DNA from: Plutella xylostella
Lineage: Eukaryota > Arthropoda > Insecta > Lepidoptera > Plutellidae
Direction of reading: 5' to 3'
Assembly: GCF_932276165.1 (NCBI RefSeq)
Contig: NC_064006.1
Location: 558,001-622,000 of the forward strand
DNA length: 64,000 nucleotides
Shown: one piece after another, positions 33,765-46,166 of the stretch
Layout: each line of letters begins with the position of its first letter
Numbering within the stretch: position 1 is the first letter of the stretch
Notes under the pieces: generated by a model
The model's input: the letters and a program-made list of their open reading frames with translations, nothing else
Told to the model about the DNA's origin: nothing
The model's database searches: none
Program-made: the position numbers and the translations under genes

Positions 33765-34880
33765 CTGTAAACAAAAAAAAAATGAATAACTAAGCAGATA
33801 AGTACCCACTAAATTTTTTGTTCAGACAGCTAGATTCACAGATTCATCATTTAATAAACGTAAAATTTTGCAATCATATTTTGTTGACGGTGGATTTATT
33901 TCACTTGGTCGTTGGTCTTGGTCGTCACCACACCACACACCATGCCGTCACCATCGGCATCGTTGAGAAGCCTTGCAGCCAGATACTGGAAGCTATAGAA
34001 AGGTGTGACTAAAAGAAGGCTGAAGACAGAATATTGAATTGTTCTTTACGAAAGACTTTTATCCGGAAAAATAGGTTCGATAGCTTTTTATCATGGCTAT
34101 GTAATTGTATGGGAGGTTACATTACACATATAATTATAGCGATTAGGAAAAATTTCATTTAAGTGCCTACTTAAGTATGTACAAAAGATCTGACCAACAC
34201 CTTAATTTAGGTTAATAACATACTCATCGAATTACCTTCAAAACTTAAACGCAATTTCAAATCATAACTGCAATGAGGTGTCGAGTTGAAAGCACCTGAG
34301 ACCGACAATAATAATGATATTATGGATGATTACATTTACATCACTCACAAATTCGATTACATAATGTAATCTTCAACGCAAATTACTTTGTATCTTTCTT
34401 TCATTAATACTTAATGGATGCAAACTTTGGTACAATGTGTAAAGGTGACTGATGAATCTGATGATGCATCCAAAACTCTAAACATAATTTCATTATACTA
34501 CGAAATCCTTAAAAGAAATTACGGCGAAATTACAGCGCTATGGCCTTATTTTGTACGCATGCTGAGCTGGTTCCTTTTTAATGCTCTGAACAGCAACCAT
34601 TTATTTTATCTTTGGTTTCTATGGTACTTATTAGTGATGTAACGAATATTCGCATTCGCATTCGCGAATATTGGCATATTTTTGGATATTCGCATTCGCA
34701 TTCGCATTCGCAAAAATTTGTGCGAATATTTTGCGAATGTCAGTATTAATTAGAAAAAGACTATTTGAAAAAAATGGTACGTTAACAAAATCAAAATCCA
34801 TTCGTTTATAACCTTTTTATTACAAGTAACCTTCTTTAATGACATTCTCAGTCTTTACTTTATCATTTGGAATCCTTATC

Positions 34881-35081
34881 CTTAATATATAATATTATAA
34901 ATGCGAAAGTAACTGTGTCTGTCTGTCTGTTACTCTTTCACGCCAAAACTACAGAACGGATTTGAATGAAATTTGGTATATATATGGTCTAGACCCTGAG
35001 AAAGAACATAGGCTACTTTTTATCCCGGAATTCCCACGGGAAAACTTTTTAAGGCGAAGCAAAGCTCACGGGAACAGCTAG
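34881..35081 (+). mobile_element. Helitron-like non-autonomous repeat
   Basis: It has the same structure as 27450-27651, from AATATTATAAATGCGAAAGT to GGGAACAGCTAG|T, and is nested in the hAT-type element. Confidence 0.6.
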
Positions 35082-35205
35082 TTATTTATAATGATAAATC
35101 TGTCGGATGAGTTCGTATATCCGCTCGGCAAATCTCGGAACAAAATTAATTGAGACTGAGTTCCGATACGCACTGAAATCGTGTTCAGTGTTACTGTCAG
35201 CCTTA

Positions 35206-35487
35206 GTGCCAATTTCTCCATTCTCGGTTAGAGCATAACCAGGGAGTAGTGGGTAACTTTTGACACATCTGTCATGAATTTTATATGGAGATGACGTTTA
35301 TTTTATAAATCAATCCCTGTCGGTTAGATAACCGACAATGGAGAAAATTGGCACTTAGTGGCTATCTAACCGACAGGGATTGATTTATAAAATAAACGTC
35401 ATCTCCATATAAAGTTCATGACAGATGTGTCAAAAGTTACCCACTACTCCCTGGTTATGCTCTAACCGAGAATGGAGAAATTGGCAC
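35206..35487. mobile_element. Palindromic MITE with ~125-bp arms
   Basis: The arms start and end GTGCCAATTTCTCCATTCTC…GAGAATGGAGAAATTGGCAC and are near-perfect inverted copies, including TAGTGGGTAACTTTTGACAC on one arm and its complement on the other. A short copy of the same terminus (AATGGAGAAAATTGGCAC) lies near the centre. The element is nested inside the hAT-type element. Confidence 0.8.
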
Positions 35488-35576
35488 TCATTATTAAGTA
35501 TATTGTGTGAGAACCATTACACACTCAGAAACAGTACCGCACAATGTTTCATAACAGTTACGGGGCTAAATAAAGG

Positions 35577-35835
35577 GTCATCATCATCATCATCACGACC
35601 CATCACGTCCCCACTGCTGGGGCACGGGTCTCCTTCCAATGAAGGAAGGGGTTTAGGCCTAGTCTACCACGCTGTCCTAATGCGGGTTTGTGCACCCCAA
35701 CACAAGCAAGCTTATGCTGAGAAAGTTGACGGGTACCTAAGTGGGCAACCCGACTGTCAGATGCTTTCAAGCTGCCCAAAGGCCTCTGACAAGGCTGAAC
35801 GACTGCTGCCGAAGCAGCAACCGGGACCCACGGCT
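35577..35835 (+). mobile_element. Dispersed lepidopteran repeat (longer copy)
   Basis: It starts with (CAT)n, then CACGTCCCCACTGCTGGGGC, AATGAAGGAAGGGGTTTAGG and later GTGGGCAACCCGACTGTCAG and GAACGACTGCTGCCGAAGCA. Open frames across it on both strands are not conserved proteins. Confidence 0.55.
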
Positions 35836-37714
35836 TGACGTGCCGTCCGAAGCGTCCAGAAAAAAAACCACTTTCACCCATCCAATCACTGACCGTGTCA
35901 TGTGTTGCTTAACCTCCGTGATAAGTTACGATCACTGAAGCTAGCTTGACTACGGACGCTTCAAAAAGTGTACTTAACTAGGTACTTTATTTAAATAACT
36001 GCGTCTAGTATTGACTAGTCTGATTCGGAATGCGCCTAGAACAGCAAACCATACAAATGGCGGCAAATTTGAACACCAACTGAATATTCGCATTCGCATT
36101 AGCATTCGCGAATATCGAAATCAGATATTCGCATTCGCATTCGCGAATGTCCAAAAACACACATTCGTTACATCACTAGTACTTATGCTATTTCCGTTTG
36201 TTGTAGTCAGTGTCCAAATAAATGTTTCTATTTCTATTAAATTTGACAAAATATAAATTGTATTGTGTCTTGGAAAACGCTATTAGGCTGTTAACACGAT
36301 AGTCTGTCTGTTAGTTTGTCAGTGACTTCATACCTAGCTCTGAAATCAAAGGACAGTTGCGTTGCGGTTGGTAATTTAATTTTCTTTGATTTGAATTGTG
36401 AATAATTCGTTTCGTAGTGTTTACACCAATACCTATTAGGAGTTGTTAAATCTGTATCTAATACGAGACCTAGATCATCAATAAAGCCTATTAAGGTACC
36501 TGACTGCCAGACAGACAGGTTGACGGTGTAACTGTTCCTATTATTACGACTCTGCCCATTGTACAATAGTGACGACCTGCCGTGATGGTGTGAAGTTACA
36601 ACTTTTTACATAATTTAGTTACTTTTAAATAAGTAATTATGTTCGAATTTAAAACAGTTCAATTAACTCTTCGTCTCTACAACTGAGTAATAGCACTAGA
36701 CTGTATTATTTATTTATATTATTACCATGTAATTTTATGTTTTTATCCTGTTGTGTGATTGGAAAGTATACTATCATTTTATAGTAATGTTTGCATCCAA
36801 TAAAAATGAATGGCTGGAAAAATAATTACAGCAATAAGTTTGCGATTGAATAGGCATTCCATTTCCAACTGCGTTTGTAACTGTGTGTAGAATATTTACA
36901 AATACCTACATAAGAAGTCAAGAAATAGGCTAACCGCTACGAGCGAGGTAAATGCAAGAATGTACTTGTCAGTATCAGTATGTCATCAGACTCCACTCAT
37001 CGCTTGCAAAAACAATATCACTGTAGTCATGTTATAGATCATCAATCATAAAGACTGTCCACGTAAGTAGGTGTGGTCACCCACAACGATTATTTTTGAT
37101 GATACACATCTGTCTCAAAACAGCAAAGAATTTTTATACCAACTAGATGGAGAGGCAGTGCAAAATATACGTCTCTACAAATAACACCTCACTACTACCA
37201 TTGAGCACTTATTTGGAATTAGTTCGGTTAGAAGATTTGTGATTTTATTCATTGGTATAATGGTTATCATTAGGATGAACATAAAACCGTTTGACAGTTA
37301 ACAAAATGCCAACAGTTTGTTGCTTTGCATAATAATTATGACACACCATAATATTGTAAAATCTTACTGTACTACCACAACATCTTTAAACATTGTTTAG
37401 CAAGTATTTAAAACCAAATTTTACAGATATTGTAGGCCTTTGACAGCGCTAAAAACCTGTTAAATACTGTCTAAGTTTTTGTCGTAAGCCCATAATGTTA
37501 TTTTTTTTTTTACTTTTGGGACAATTTCTGGAGGTATAAGTGCAACAAACTCTACGGTAGCGGTCCGGTGTGGTCTATTAGACATAGTTTTTGTTGTTCG
37601 CAATTACAAATTCCCTGTAAAGACTAAAATCTAAAATCTAAAGCCTGGACGTTGAAGGCAGAGTTGGCAGAGGGCAGAGTGTTGTGACCCTTATTTGGGA
37701 GAGACCAATTTTTA

Positions 37715-37790
37715 AAATTAAATTATTTATTGCTCAACAAATTAAGGTATACATTGATAAACTCAATGCTAATAGCATTTTCTTCCAGGT
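37715..37790 (-). mobile_element. LINE tail fragment interrupted by the RTE insertion
   Basis: TTATTTATTGCTCAACAAAT…AATAGCATTTTCTTCCAG belongs to the LINE-tail family seen at 17482-17610. The RTE element inserted just after it. Confidence 0.55.
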
Positions 37791-37802
37791 AAGCAATGTC
37801 CA

Positions 37803-40230
37803 TGACGTAGACGTCGTAAGTCAGTTTAAGTTTTATTCCGATCACAGAGCAGTAAGATGCAAACTGCAGCTAAAGAAACCCCGAAAAACAAGCCACAATA
37901 TGCATGCTAATGGAAAAAGCTTTGAATTCTGCATAAAGGAAAAAAACAAATTGTTTACCGCCGAAATATCGACACTTAAACCAATAATAGAGTCAGTAGC
38001 TGAAATTCAACGTAAATACGATTTAGTAGAGAAAAAAATTAAGTCATCAGCCCAGAAACACCTTATATTTAAACAGACAAGAGACACATATATATCCGAT
38101 GAAACAAGAGAAAAAATTAAAGAACGCAGTGAGCTGAACTCTACACCGAATAGAAATAGCGAACAAAACAAGCGTTTAAAGACCCTAAACAGAATTACAA
38201 AGAGAATGATAAGAAAAGACCGAAGAAATCATGAAAATTATTATATTCATAAATTTATCGAAAACAGTACATCAGTAGCAAAGCTGGATAAATTTCTTCA
38301 CTCCGAAAAAAAATGGATCCCACACCTGAAAACTTCAAAAAATGGGAATACTGCAAATATAACAAAAAGAAGGGAAATAACAAATGAAGCTACAGCGTTC
38401 TACTCAAAACTGTACACTACCAAAATTTGTGAAGAAGACAAAACAAAAATTACACCAAATCTACACAGTAAAAGTGTTCCAACCATAATGAAAATAGAAG
38501 TCGAAAAGGCAATAGATAGCCTTCAAAACGAGAAATCGGCTGGCCCGGACGGAATAAATAGTGAGCTATTAAAAATTGCCAAAGAAAATTTGATAGAGCC
38601 ACTTACAGATCTATTCAACCAAATATTAGAAAATGAAACTGTACCAGATCAATGGCTAACATCGAATATTATATTGCTCTTTAAAAAAGGCTCTACCGCA
38701 AACATAAACGACTACAGGCCCATTACATTAACAAGTAACATCTACAAATGCTTTGCAAAAATCATTTTGGGTAGAATTGCACCAACATTAGACGAGCAGC
38801 AGCCGGTAGAGCAAGCAGGATTTCGGAAAGGGTTTAGCACGAGCGACCACTTACACGTCATGCAACAACTAATCGAAAAAACCAATGAATATCCTCAGCC
38901 ACTCTACATAGCCTTTATAGACTTTACAAAGGCCTTTGACTCTATAGAACATTGTTATCTGTGGGAAGCATTATATAAAGACAAGATAGAACCAAAATAC
39001 ATAGCCCTACTCAAACATATTTACGATCACAGCTCGGCAACTATAAAACTAGACCAATCTGGGCCAAAATTCAACATAGAGAAAGGAGTAAAGCAGGGTG
39101 ACTCTATTTCACCAAAACTTTTCAATTCAGTGCTGGAACATATCTTTAAAAAATGCAACTGGCAGAAAAAAGGTATCAATATAAATGGAAAGTACATGTC
39201 CAATATATGATTCGCGGATGACATCGCTATATTTGCAAGTACGAAAGAGGAACTACAAGGTATGCTATCCGAAATCAATATCCAATGCAACAAAGTGGGT
39301 CTCTACATAAACAAAAAGAAAACAAAGATTATGTCAAACACTTCAGACTTAGTACAGTTACAACTGGAAGGGGAAACATTGGAAACTGTAACTGAGTTCA
39401 TATATCTTGGAAGAAACTTATCTTTTCAAAACAACCAATCGGAGGAGATTGAAAGGCGAATCGCCAACACATGGAAGAGGTACTGGCAGTTAAAACATAT
39501 CTTTAAAAATAAACGAATATCTATAAAATTGAAGTGTAGAGTCTTTGACGCATGCCTGCTACCAATACTAACCTATGGCGCACAAACCTGGGCTTTGACA
39601 AAAAAGGATATTCTCAAACTGAAAACCACACAAAGAAAAATGGAGAGAAGTATGTTGCATCTGAGACTAATAGAAAAGACCACGAATAAAGACCTGAGAA
39701 ACATGACCAAAATACGGGATGTCATAAGACACGCCAAAAAATTAAAATGGGAATGGGCTGGTCACGTGATGAGACTGGACGATGGACGATGGACACGGGA
39801 GGTGACGGAGTGGTGTCCGCGGCAGAACACGCGCCGGCGCGGGCGGCCCCGCGTGCGCTGGCGCGACGAGCTGGAGCAGTTCAACGGTCACGGTGTCCTC
39901 TGGACGCGACACACACACTATCGGCATAAATGGAGACAAATGGGGGAGGCCTTTGCCCAACAATGGGATCACCTGTAATTATAAATTAATGAAATAGCAT
40001 TTAAAAATGAAATTAATAAGATATTACCTATTCTGATTCTATTGTCTGTATTTTATTATTGCATGAATTATTAAGATTTTACTATGGATTGTATTAATTG
40101 AATTTGGCTATGTTGTAATTTGATACTTGTAGGCTTAGTTTTAGGTATAAGTAAATTTATAAACTGCATGTTTTTAGTAGGAATTTAATGTTATTTAAGT
40201 TACAGGTAGGCTTAAATAAATAAATAAATA
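37803..40230 (+). mobile_element. RTE-clade LINE, 5'-truncated, with 12-bp target duplication
   Basis: The perfect duplication AAGCAATGTCCA (37791-37802 and 40231-40242) brackets a copy ending in a (TAAA)n tail, as expected for RTE elements. Coding begins in the last part of the endonuclease (YSDHRAVRCKL) and continues through the reverse transcriptase to a stop at 39976-39978. The whole N-terminal endonuclease is missing, so the copy cannot be autonomous. It is inserted into an older LINE tail. Confidence 0.9.
37804..39978 (+). pseudogene. RTE LINE ORF (endonuclease end plus reverse transcriptase) with one nonsense codon
   Basis: The frame is continuous apart from TGA at 39208-39210, just before the catalytic FADD motif (FADDIAIF, 39211 on). 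RT motifs visible are SAGPDGINSELLK, DYRPITLTSNIYK, IAFIDFTKAFDSIEH, GVKQGDSISPKLFN and FADD. The C-terminus has GRPRVRWRDELEQF and GEAFAQQW, the RTE signature. The endonuclease is reduced to its final SDHRAV motif. A single CGA to TGA change would explain the stop, suggesting a fairly young copy. Confidence 0.88.
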
Positions 40231-40973
40231 AAGCAATGTCCAGCAGTTAATGATTACTTGCTTATGATGAAATTCTTTAAGAACTGCACTAGCTACTTCC
40301 CAACATCGTATAGTCTAAACTATTAAGTAACTCGTTGTAATTTTTGCATATTTTCTCCGCATTATGTATCTAACAAAGGAAAACAACAGACATTTTGAGC
40401 TTTGTCTCACTCTATCGGCTAATTGGGTTCATTACGAAGAAAGGGATGACAATTCGTACTTAACTTTTGTTCATATTACATAAGAATTCCAATGAGAGAT
40501 TTTTTTACGTTTTGAAACTAGCTTTGACAAATTCTACTGCTAGATATAGGATCGTATATGCGTCACTGAATTTTATTACAGTTTAAAGACATCAATTAGA
40601 CTTACACATCAAGAAATTAACAAAGACAAAATCTAGGGAGTCCCGTTAATTCATCCAAGAGCTTCTTTAAAAAAAACTACATTAAGTATTTACTTTTGTA
40701 CAATGACTGTTGACTGTGATATTTCCCAAGTGACAGTTCTCAGTGTAAGTGCAGTTATGATCCCGTAACTTACATACAACTTGCCACTTGATAACTTTAT
40801 AAACACTGATGATGATGACATCAAAACAAACATGTCTAAAAGGTAACAAGATGTAGAATGTTTTCATCAGAGTCATCACTCATGCTCTGAAATAAAGAAA
40901 CAATAAATATAAAATAACTATTTAGGTATTTAGAAAGATAAACAATAGAAGAATGAGAATTTGTTGAGTGATT

Positions 40974-41249
40974 TTAGTTAGAAGAATATAATATACGTAT
41001 AATATTATTATGACAATTCCTATTAACATCTCTGTTGTTATTTCTTATATCACCACTGACTACGCAGCCCACTAACTGACCATCAACAGCTCCGGCACCT
41101 GTCAGGACATCAGCAAGGGGTCTCACCACCCCGAGGCGACTCTCCTTGTGAGTCGCTAGATCCACTGCTCCATGGATGGATAGACTGCCGTCTGACTGAA
41201 GGTATAGTGCCTGTAGTTTATGACCAAATCGTCGGGAATTACAGGTCAC
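40974..41249 (-). other. Unidentified coding-like stretch
   Basis: The minus frame contains KLQALYLQSDGSLSIHGAVD, LATHKESRLGVVRPLADVLT and GAGAVDGQLVGCVVSGD. The part at about 41055-41225 is more GC-balanced than its surroundings and reads like protein, but I recognise no family. It may be part of an unlisted transposon. No convincing splice sites were seen. Confidence 0.25.
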
Positions 41250-41572
41250 TATAATTATATGAAGTAGTTTAGAAAACGGGTAATGTGACCACGCAGCCTC
41301 ACAATTTATCGGTTTCGTATACTTATTATTACCTAATAAATAAAAGTGTTTCTTGTAGCTATACCTATGACCTCATAAGAAATATACCATTTGCAACACC
41401 CACCATACACAGTTCAATGAATCATTGAAAATGGGCACAAAAAGGTAAGGTATCTTTTAATATGGGTTTAAAACGACAAGAAATGAGAGCATTATCCATT
41501 GTACTGTGTCATTGTGGTGTATCGGAATGCGTTTTGAATCAGAAATGGATTAACTAACGGAATACCACACCA

Positions 41573-41707
41573 GGGGGGGTTACTCTATATGACGAAAAAC
41601 TAAGGTTCGAAGCGCTACTGCTTGAGCCACGACTCTATCTCTTTGTATTAAAGGTGCAGATTGCACGACAGCTCTTGTTCGTTTATCGTCAGTAGTGTAA
41701 CCCCCCA
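41573..41707. mobile_element. Palindromic MITE (GGTTACTCTATA family)
   Basis: The ends GGGGGGTTACTCTATATGAC and, inverted, GGGGGGTTACACTACTGACG enclose a CACGACTCTATCTC core. A relative at 55007-55133 forms the start of the ATP6AP1 3' UTR. Confidence 0.7.
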
Positions 41708-41861
41708 AGCATGCATTGTCTCGCTTTAATGCGAATAGTGGAATAGTTTTAGTAGATTGTGTGAAGAATATATGAATACCAAGACATGGCACCTCGTTTT
41801 CTTATAGGTTTGTATCGCGTGCCGTTTTTTTGAGATTTTCTATCAATGTTGCTTAGACTAT

Positions 41862-42120
41862 TGGGCGACCGAATGGCGTAGTGGTTAGTGACCCTGACTA
41901 CTGAGCCGATGGTCCCGGGTTCGATTCCCGGCTGGGGCAGATATTTGTTTAAACACGGATATTTGTTCTCGGGTCTTGGATGTGCCCGTTAAATGGAAAT
42001 AGGCCCGCCCCCTATTACATTGGGACTAACATAACACTCTGGCGAAAAGTGGGTGCAGCAATGCACCTCTGCCTACCCCGCAAGGGAGTACATTAGTACA
42101 AGGCGTGAGTATGTGTTTTT
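41862..42120 (+). mobile_element. tRNA-derived SINE, full length with 13-bp target duplication
   Basis: The head contains a Pol III A box (TGGCGTAGTGG) and B box (GGTTCGATTCC) in a tRNA-like fold ending CCCGGCTGGGGCAG. The body continues to a T-rich end after AAGGCGTGAGTATGTG. The perfect 13-bp duplication TTGCTTAGACTAT (41849-41861 and 42121-42133) proves retrotransposition. It is a common lepidopteran SINE type and is not a functional tRNA gene. Confidence 0.93.
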
Positions 42121-42496
42121 TTGCTTAGACTATATTTTTTTTTAAAAGAGTGCGACAACAATCTGTCCTCGGCTTTCCTCATTTGGCCATAACCGGCTAT
42201 CTGTCGTAGCGAGTTTTACACTTGCAATAAAAATTGCCTCAGCTGACTTCAGCACGTTAATATTAGATAGAAAACTTCCAGAAGTATACTTGCCACACCT
42301 ATTTACACAAACTTACACCCTTGCATAAGTCGACATGTGCTATTTTTATGATCGGTTATGATCATATTATGATCAATCACGTTGAGATATACAAATTTCA
42401 TCTTTTTCACTGGCGCAAAGAGTTGAAACTTGTGGGTTCCATAGTCAATTTTAACCTTGTTGTAAATTTACAATACACTGTATGAATTTGAGGGTT

Positions 42497-43316
42497 AGGG
42501 TCAATTCAGACGTACCACAACCACACCACAACCACAACCACACCACAACCACGCGGTGTGGTCGGGCGTATATTTTGTATTGACAATGAATAATCCAATT
42601 CACACGTGCCACATTTTGCCGTTGTTATCGACCACCTGTGTAATACGACCACATCGCAACCACATCGCAACCACAACGAAACCACATCGCAACGGCAACG
42701 CCGCCACGCGGCGGCGGCACCGCGGCCACCTCCTCTCCCTATTAAATGCACACGACGACGTGGTTACCACATCGCAATGACAGCGACAACGCAACCACAT
42801 CGACATTTTGTCGCTGCCACAACGCAACTGCAAAAAGCCGCTGTCACACAATTCACACGTAACCACAGCTTGACCACATTTTGTCGCTGCGACGTGGTGT
42901 GGTTGTGGTACGTGTGAATTGACGCTTAGTGTGTGTCAACGCCTTAGCGTCAATTCACACGTACCACAACCACACCACGTCGCAGCGACATAATGTGGTC
43001 AAGCTGTGGTTACGTGTGAATTGTGTGACAGCGGCTTTTTGCAGTTGCGTTGTGGCAGCGACAAAATATCGATGTGGTTGCGTTGTCGCTGTCATTGCGA
43101 TGTGGTAACCACGTCGTCGCGTGCAGTTTTATACGGAGAACAGGTTGCCGCGGTGCCGCCGCCGCGTGGCGGCGTTGCCGTTGCGATGTGGTTGCGTTGT
43201 GGTTGCGATGTGGTTGCGATGTGGTCGTATTACACAGGTGGTCGATAACAACGGCAAAATGTGGCACGTGTGAATTGGATTATTCATTGTCAATACAAAA
43301 TATACGCCCGACTTAA
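42497..43316. mobile_element. Large inverted repeat: two head-to-head copies of a GC-rich MITE
   Basis: The left arm (about 42561-42925) and right arm (about 42946-43312) are near-perfect reverse complements around a ~20-bp centre. Each contains repeated CAATTCACACG and ACCACATCGCAACCACA-type motifs. The left copy has an extra outer end (42497-42560, GTCAATTCAGACGTACCACA). All the open frames here, on both strands, are shadows of the repeats. Confidence 0.85.
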
Positions 43317-43694
43317 CTTGTTATTTTTCTACTTGAGCACTACAAAGTTGCATAGAAAGTAAACTAGAATTTACTACAAGACTCTTGTAAATATAGTTAA
43401 ACACTCCATATTATTAACATATGGTGGTCGCACATGTAAGATAATATATTTATACTTTACACCTCCACACATGTTTGAGAGAATGTGGTAAGTATTTGTT
43501 CTCGTTAAACCATTGCGTTGGATACCTACTAACTTTTGCAGGACAGTAACATAATATAATTATGTTCTCTCTAAAAGTTGTTCTGTTAGGTAACACTTAT
43601 CTGAGTCTCTAGCTACCCCCTAAAATTCAATGATGCCGTTTGTTGGAAATACTTAATTTCATTTCATTTGTCGTTTATAGTTTTAACAGAACAA

Positions 43695-43845
43695 ATAACT
43701 AGCATGAAGTCCACCTTTTGTACACTTATATTTCATATTTGTGCAATAAAGTATCAAATAAATAAATAACTGCCTCGACTTGAACCCGGGACCTTCGGCA
43801 TAGGACCCAGAGGCACTAACCATCCGGCCATCCGTAAAAACGGTA
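43695..43845. mobile_element. LINE tail (+) abutting a tRNA-like SINE head (-)
   Basis: GAAGTCCACCTTTTGTACAC…GCAATAAAGTATCAAATAAA(TAAA)n at 43706-43767 is the plus-orientation form of the tail at 17482-17610. It is followed by a minus-strand tRNA-like head (GGTTCAAGTCG B-box-like; GGTTAGTGCC A-box-like) at about 43768-43845. Confidence 0.5.
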
Positions 43846-43849
43846 CTTT

Positions 43850-45457
43850 CATAGTCTTTAAACTTTAAATATCCTTTTTTGGTTCTACTAAAACGGGCCA
43901 GACAAGTCTAACTCATGTAGTGATCAGAAAACCAGTCAGTTTTCTACCAGACTGACACACTTGGCAGATTATGTCGATATCTTATAGACATCTCTATTTC
44001 TATATTTGATATAAATTGCTTATGTTTTTTCTTTCCTTTCTAGTCTTGTTTTAGAAGCGGACTTACTTTAAACGTGCGGGTATGTTTATATTCTACGGTG
44101 GTGGTGAGAAATCTTTCTTTGTTGTTTTTAATATTTAGTGCCTGATGAATCTCATGAGATACGGTATGTCGTATAAATGGACAAAGTTAAAGAAAAATTA
44201 AAGAGTTATCAGTATGGTAAAAATATCTAAAATACGATTATTTTACCACAACATTGTGAAACAAGAGGCAAATCTGTCATGGAGAATCTCAATTCATATT
44301 GTTGATAGGGCGAATTAATCAGCCGACTTTTTCCTATATTAGTCTTCATCATGCATGAGTAATGTGAGCTTATTTACTGTACGCAATTAATAGAAATAAT
44401 CTGAGAAGATAAAGATATCATCAAAGTAAACAAAAGTTCCCACTCAAAAACCACCGAACAGTGAAAGTCGAAATCAATTGAGTCGAATCCATCACTGATT
44501 TTACACACGATTTTATGATTCTCCATTCAGTTTAGTTGGCCTCTGAGCAGTCTACTGTTCGGAGCATAATAATCCGTATATTCACACTGATAGGACCAGA
44601 AACCTTTGAAATAGTATTAAGTTAGAGGACAAGAAACGTTTGAAGGGATCCACTCAGTACGTGTTCGCACAGTAAAGATTAAAATAAAGAGATTATAATT
44701 TCATAGGCTTGAAAGTGTAAGAGATCAACACATTTATTACAGTTTATGAAACAAACGCGAAATATTTTAATTGAGGGAGACATACTCGTACATATTTCGA
44801 TATATTACGTCACCGACACCCACCCATCTCTTTTCTATGGATTTCTGGTTATCTGAAATATATTTTTGTAAGGGTGCCTTTTGTCCCTTAGTGTTACTCG
44901 TGTACTATGGTAGGTACAATAGGTACTCTTTCTTTCAATATATATCTATGCAAATACTTCTTATATATTGTTTTTATGAGATAATTAAATAACCTCAAAG
45001 GACATTTATTTTACTATCCCCTAACATACCGGCCTTTCATACAACAAGCGACCCCCAATTATAACTAAGTTTTACTACCGACTATAACTACCGCCGTAAA
45101 CAAAAACTCCACAAACAGGTATAACCTCTACAGCCGACGCTATTATCCACCAATTACAGAGCTAGATTAATGACCTACCTACCTACATAATTGCAGCTTT
45201 CTTTGAAGATTAGAACCGGCGACCTGCGACCCGGCATAGATTAGGCAGTCTTCATTATGGATCACTGGACTATAAATTGGAGCAAAAAGAGGTTTTGTGT
45301 CTGTACTTTGATTACGACTTATGCAGTTTGTATAATCGGTCTCTACAAAAGGACCGTAGCCTGTCCTCAACCTTCCTGATCTAGCCACTACCAGAAAGCA
45401 AACTACGAAAGATTATAATTTCCATGTATGCAAGATTATAATTTTTAGGCCCAGCTA
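43850..45457. other. No gene seen
   Basis: AT-rich sequence with only short random open frames on both strands. Confidence 0.4.
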
Positions 45458-45470
45458 GGGTCGAAGGATC

Positions 45471-45816
45471 TATTCTATTCTATTCTATTCTATTCTCTGT
45501 GGGGGTGTAAGTACCTGCACCTGGCTCTCTCGAGTGGAACCTTTGTGCATATCCCCAAGGTCTAAACTGCCTTCCTAAGCTTGGACCATTTCCCACCACG
45601 CTGGTCCACTGCGGGTTGGTGGGTTCACATATCTAGATGTGCTAGATCTAGATATGCAGGTTTCCTCACGATGTTTTCCTTCACCGTAAGAGCGATGGTA
45701 TACATTGTACTTAAGTTAAAAGAACTCATTGGTACATGTCAGCGCGCCGGGATTCGAACCCGCATCTCTTGATTGAGAAGCGGGCGCTCACCCGACTGAG
45801 CTACCACCGCTCGAAG
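45471..45816 (-). mobile_element. tRNA-derived SINE with (TATTC)n tail and 13-bp target duplication
   Basis: On the minus strand the head reads …GGTGGTAGCTCAGTCGGG (A box) … GGTTCGAATCC (B box), followed by a body containing ACGGTGAAGGAAAACATCGT and a pentanucleotide (GAATA)n tail. The perfect 13-bp duplication GGGTCGAAGGATC (45458-45470 and 45817-45829) flanks it. Confidence 0.93.
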
Positions 45817-46166
45817 GGGTCGAAGGATCAAAGTGGGTCTCTCTCTACAGGACTCTAAGTTTAGAACTCATCTTCTGAATATCCAATGTGTTGGCAGTTT
45901 GTATGTTTTTAAGTAGTTATGAATTGTCATGATTGAAACCAACCCAATTTAAATAAAATTTTCTCGTAGAAATTCATATATAACTCCGTTTTATCCCTAA
46001 CAAGATGAGTATTTAAAAACTATAGGTACTTCCTTAATTAATTAATCCTCATCCATCCTGAACCAACCTCAGCCACCTGTCTCGTCTCTCCATTGAGTGC
46101 TTTAATGCAGAGTTCCCACGCTACATAAAAAAAACTAAAAACGACTTAAATAACTGAAGAGCTTAC

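Larger units (their letters stand above)
34632..36178. mobile_element. hAT-type element with nested insertions
   Basis: The terminal inverted repeats TAGTGATGTAACGAATATTC (left) and its complement ending …CGTTACATCACTA (right) are flanked by the 8-bp duplication GTACTTAT (34624-34631 and 36179-36186). An 8-bp target site and a TAGTG terminus are hallmarks of hAT elements. Both ends carry subterminal ATTCGC repeats. Inside are a Helitron-like copy (34881-35081), a palindromic MITE (35206-35487) and a dispersed repeat (35577-35835). No transposase remains. Confidence 0.85.

Noticed and set aside
35425..35881. 137- and 92-codon frames on opposite strands
   Set aside because: They cover a palindromic MITE and a dispersed lepidopteran repeat; no conserved protein was recognised.
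41867..41940. Possible functional tRNA gene
   Set aside because: The A and B boxes are present, but the flanking 13-bp duplication and SINE body show that it is a SINE head. The same applies to 45740-45816.
42506..43316. Several 60-100 codon frames (Cys/Val/Trp-rich or His/Thr-rich)
   Set aside because: They mirror each other on the two arms of the inverted repeat and reflect the CCACAACC motifs, not a protein.
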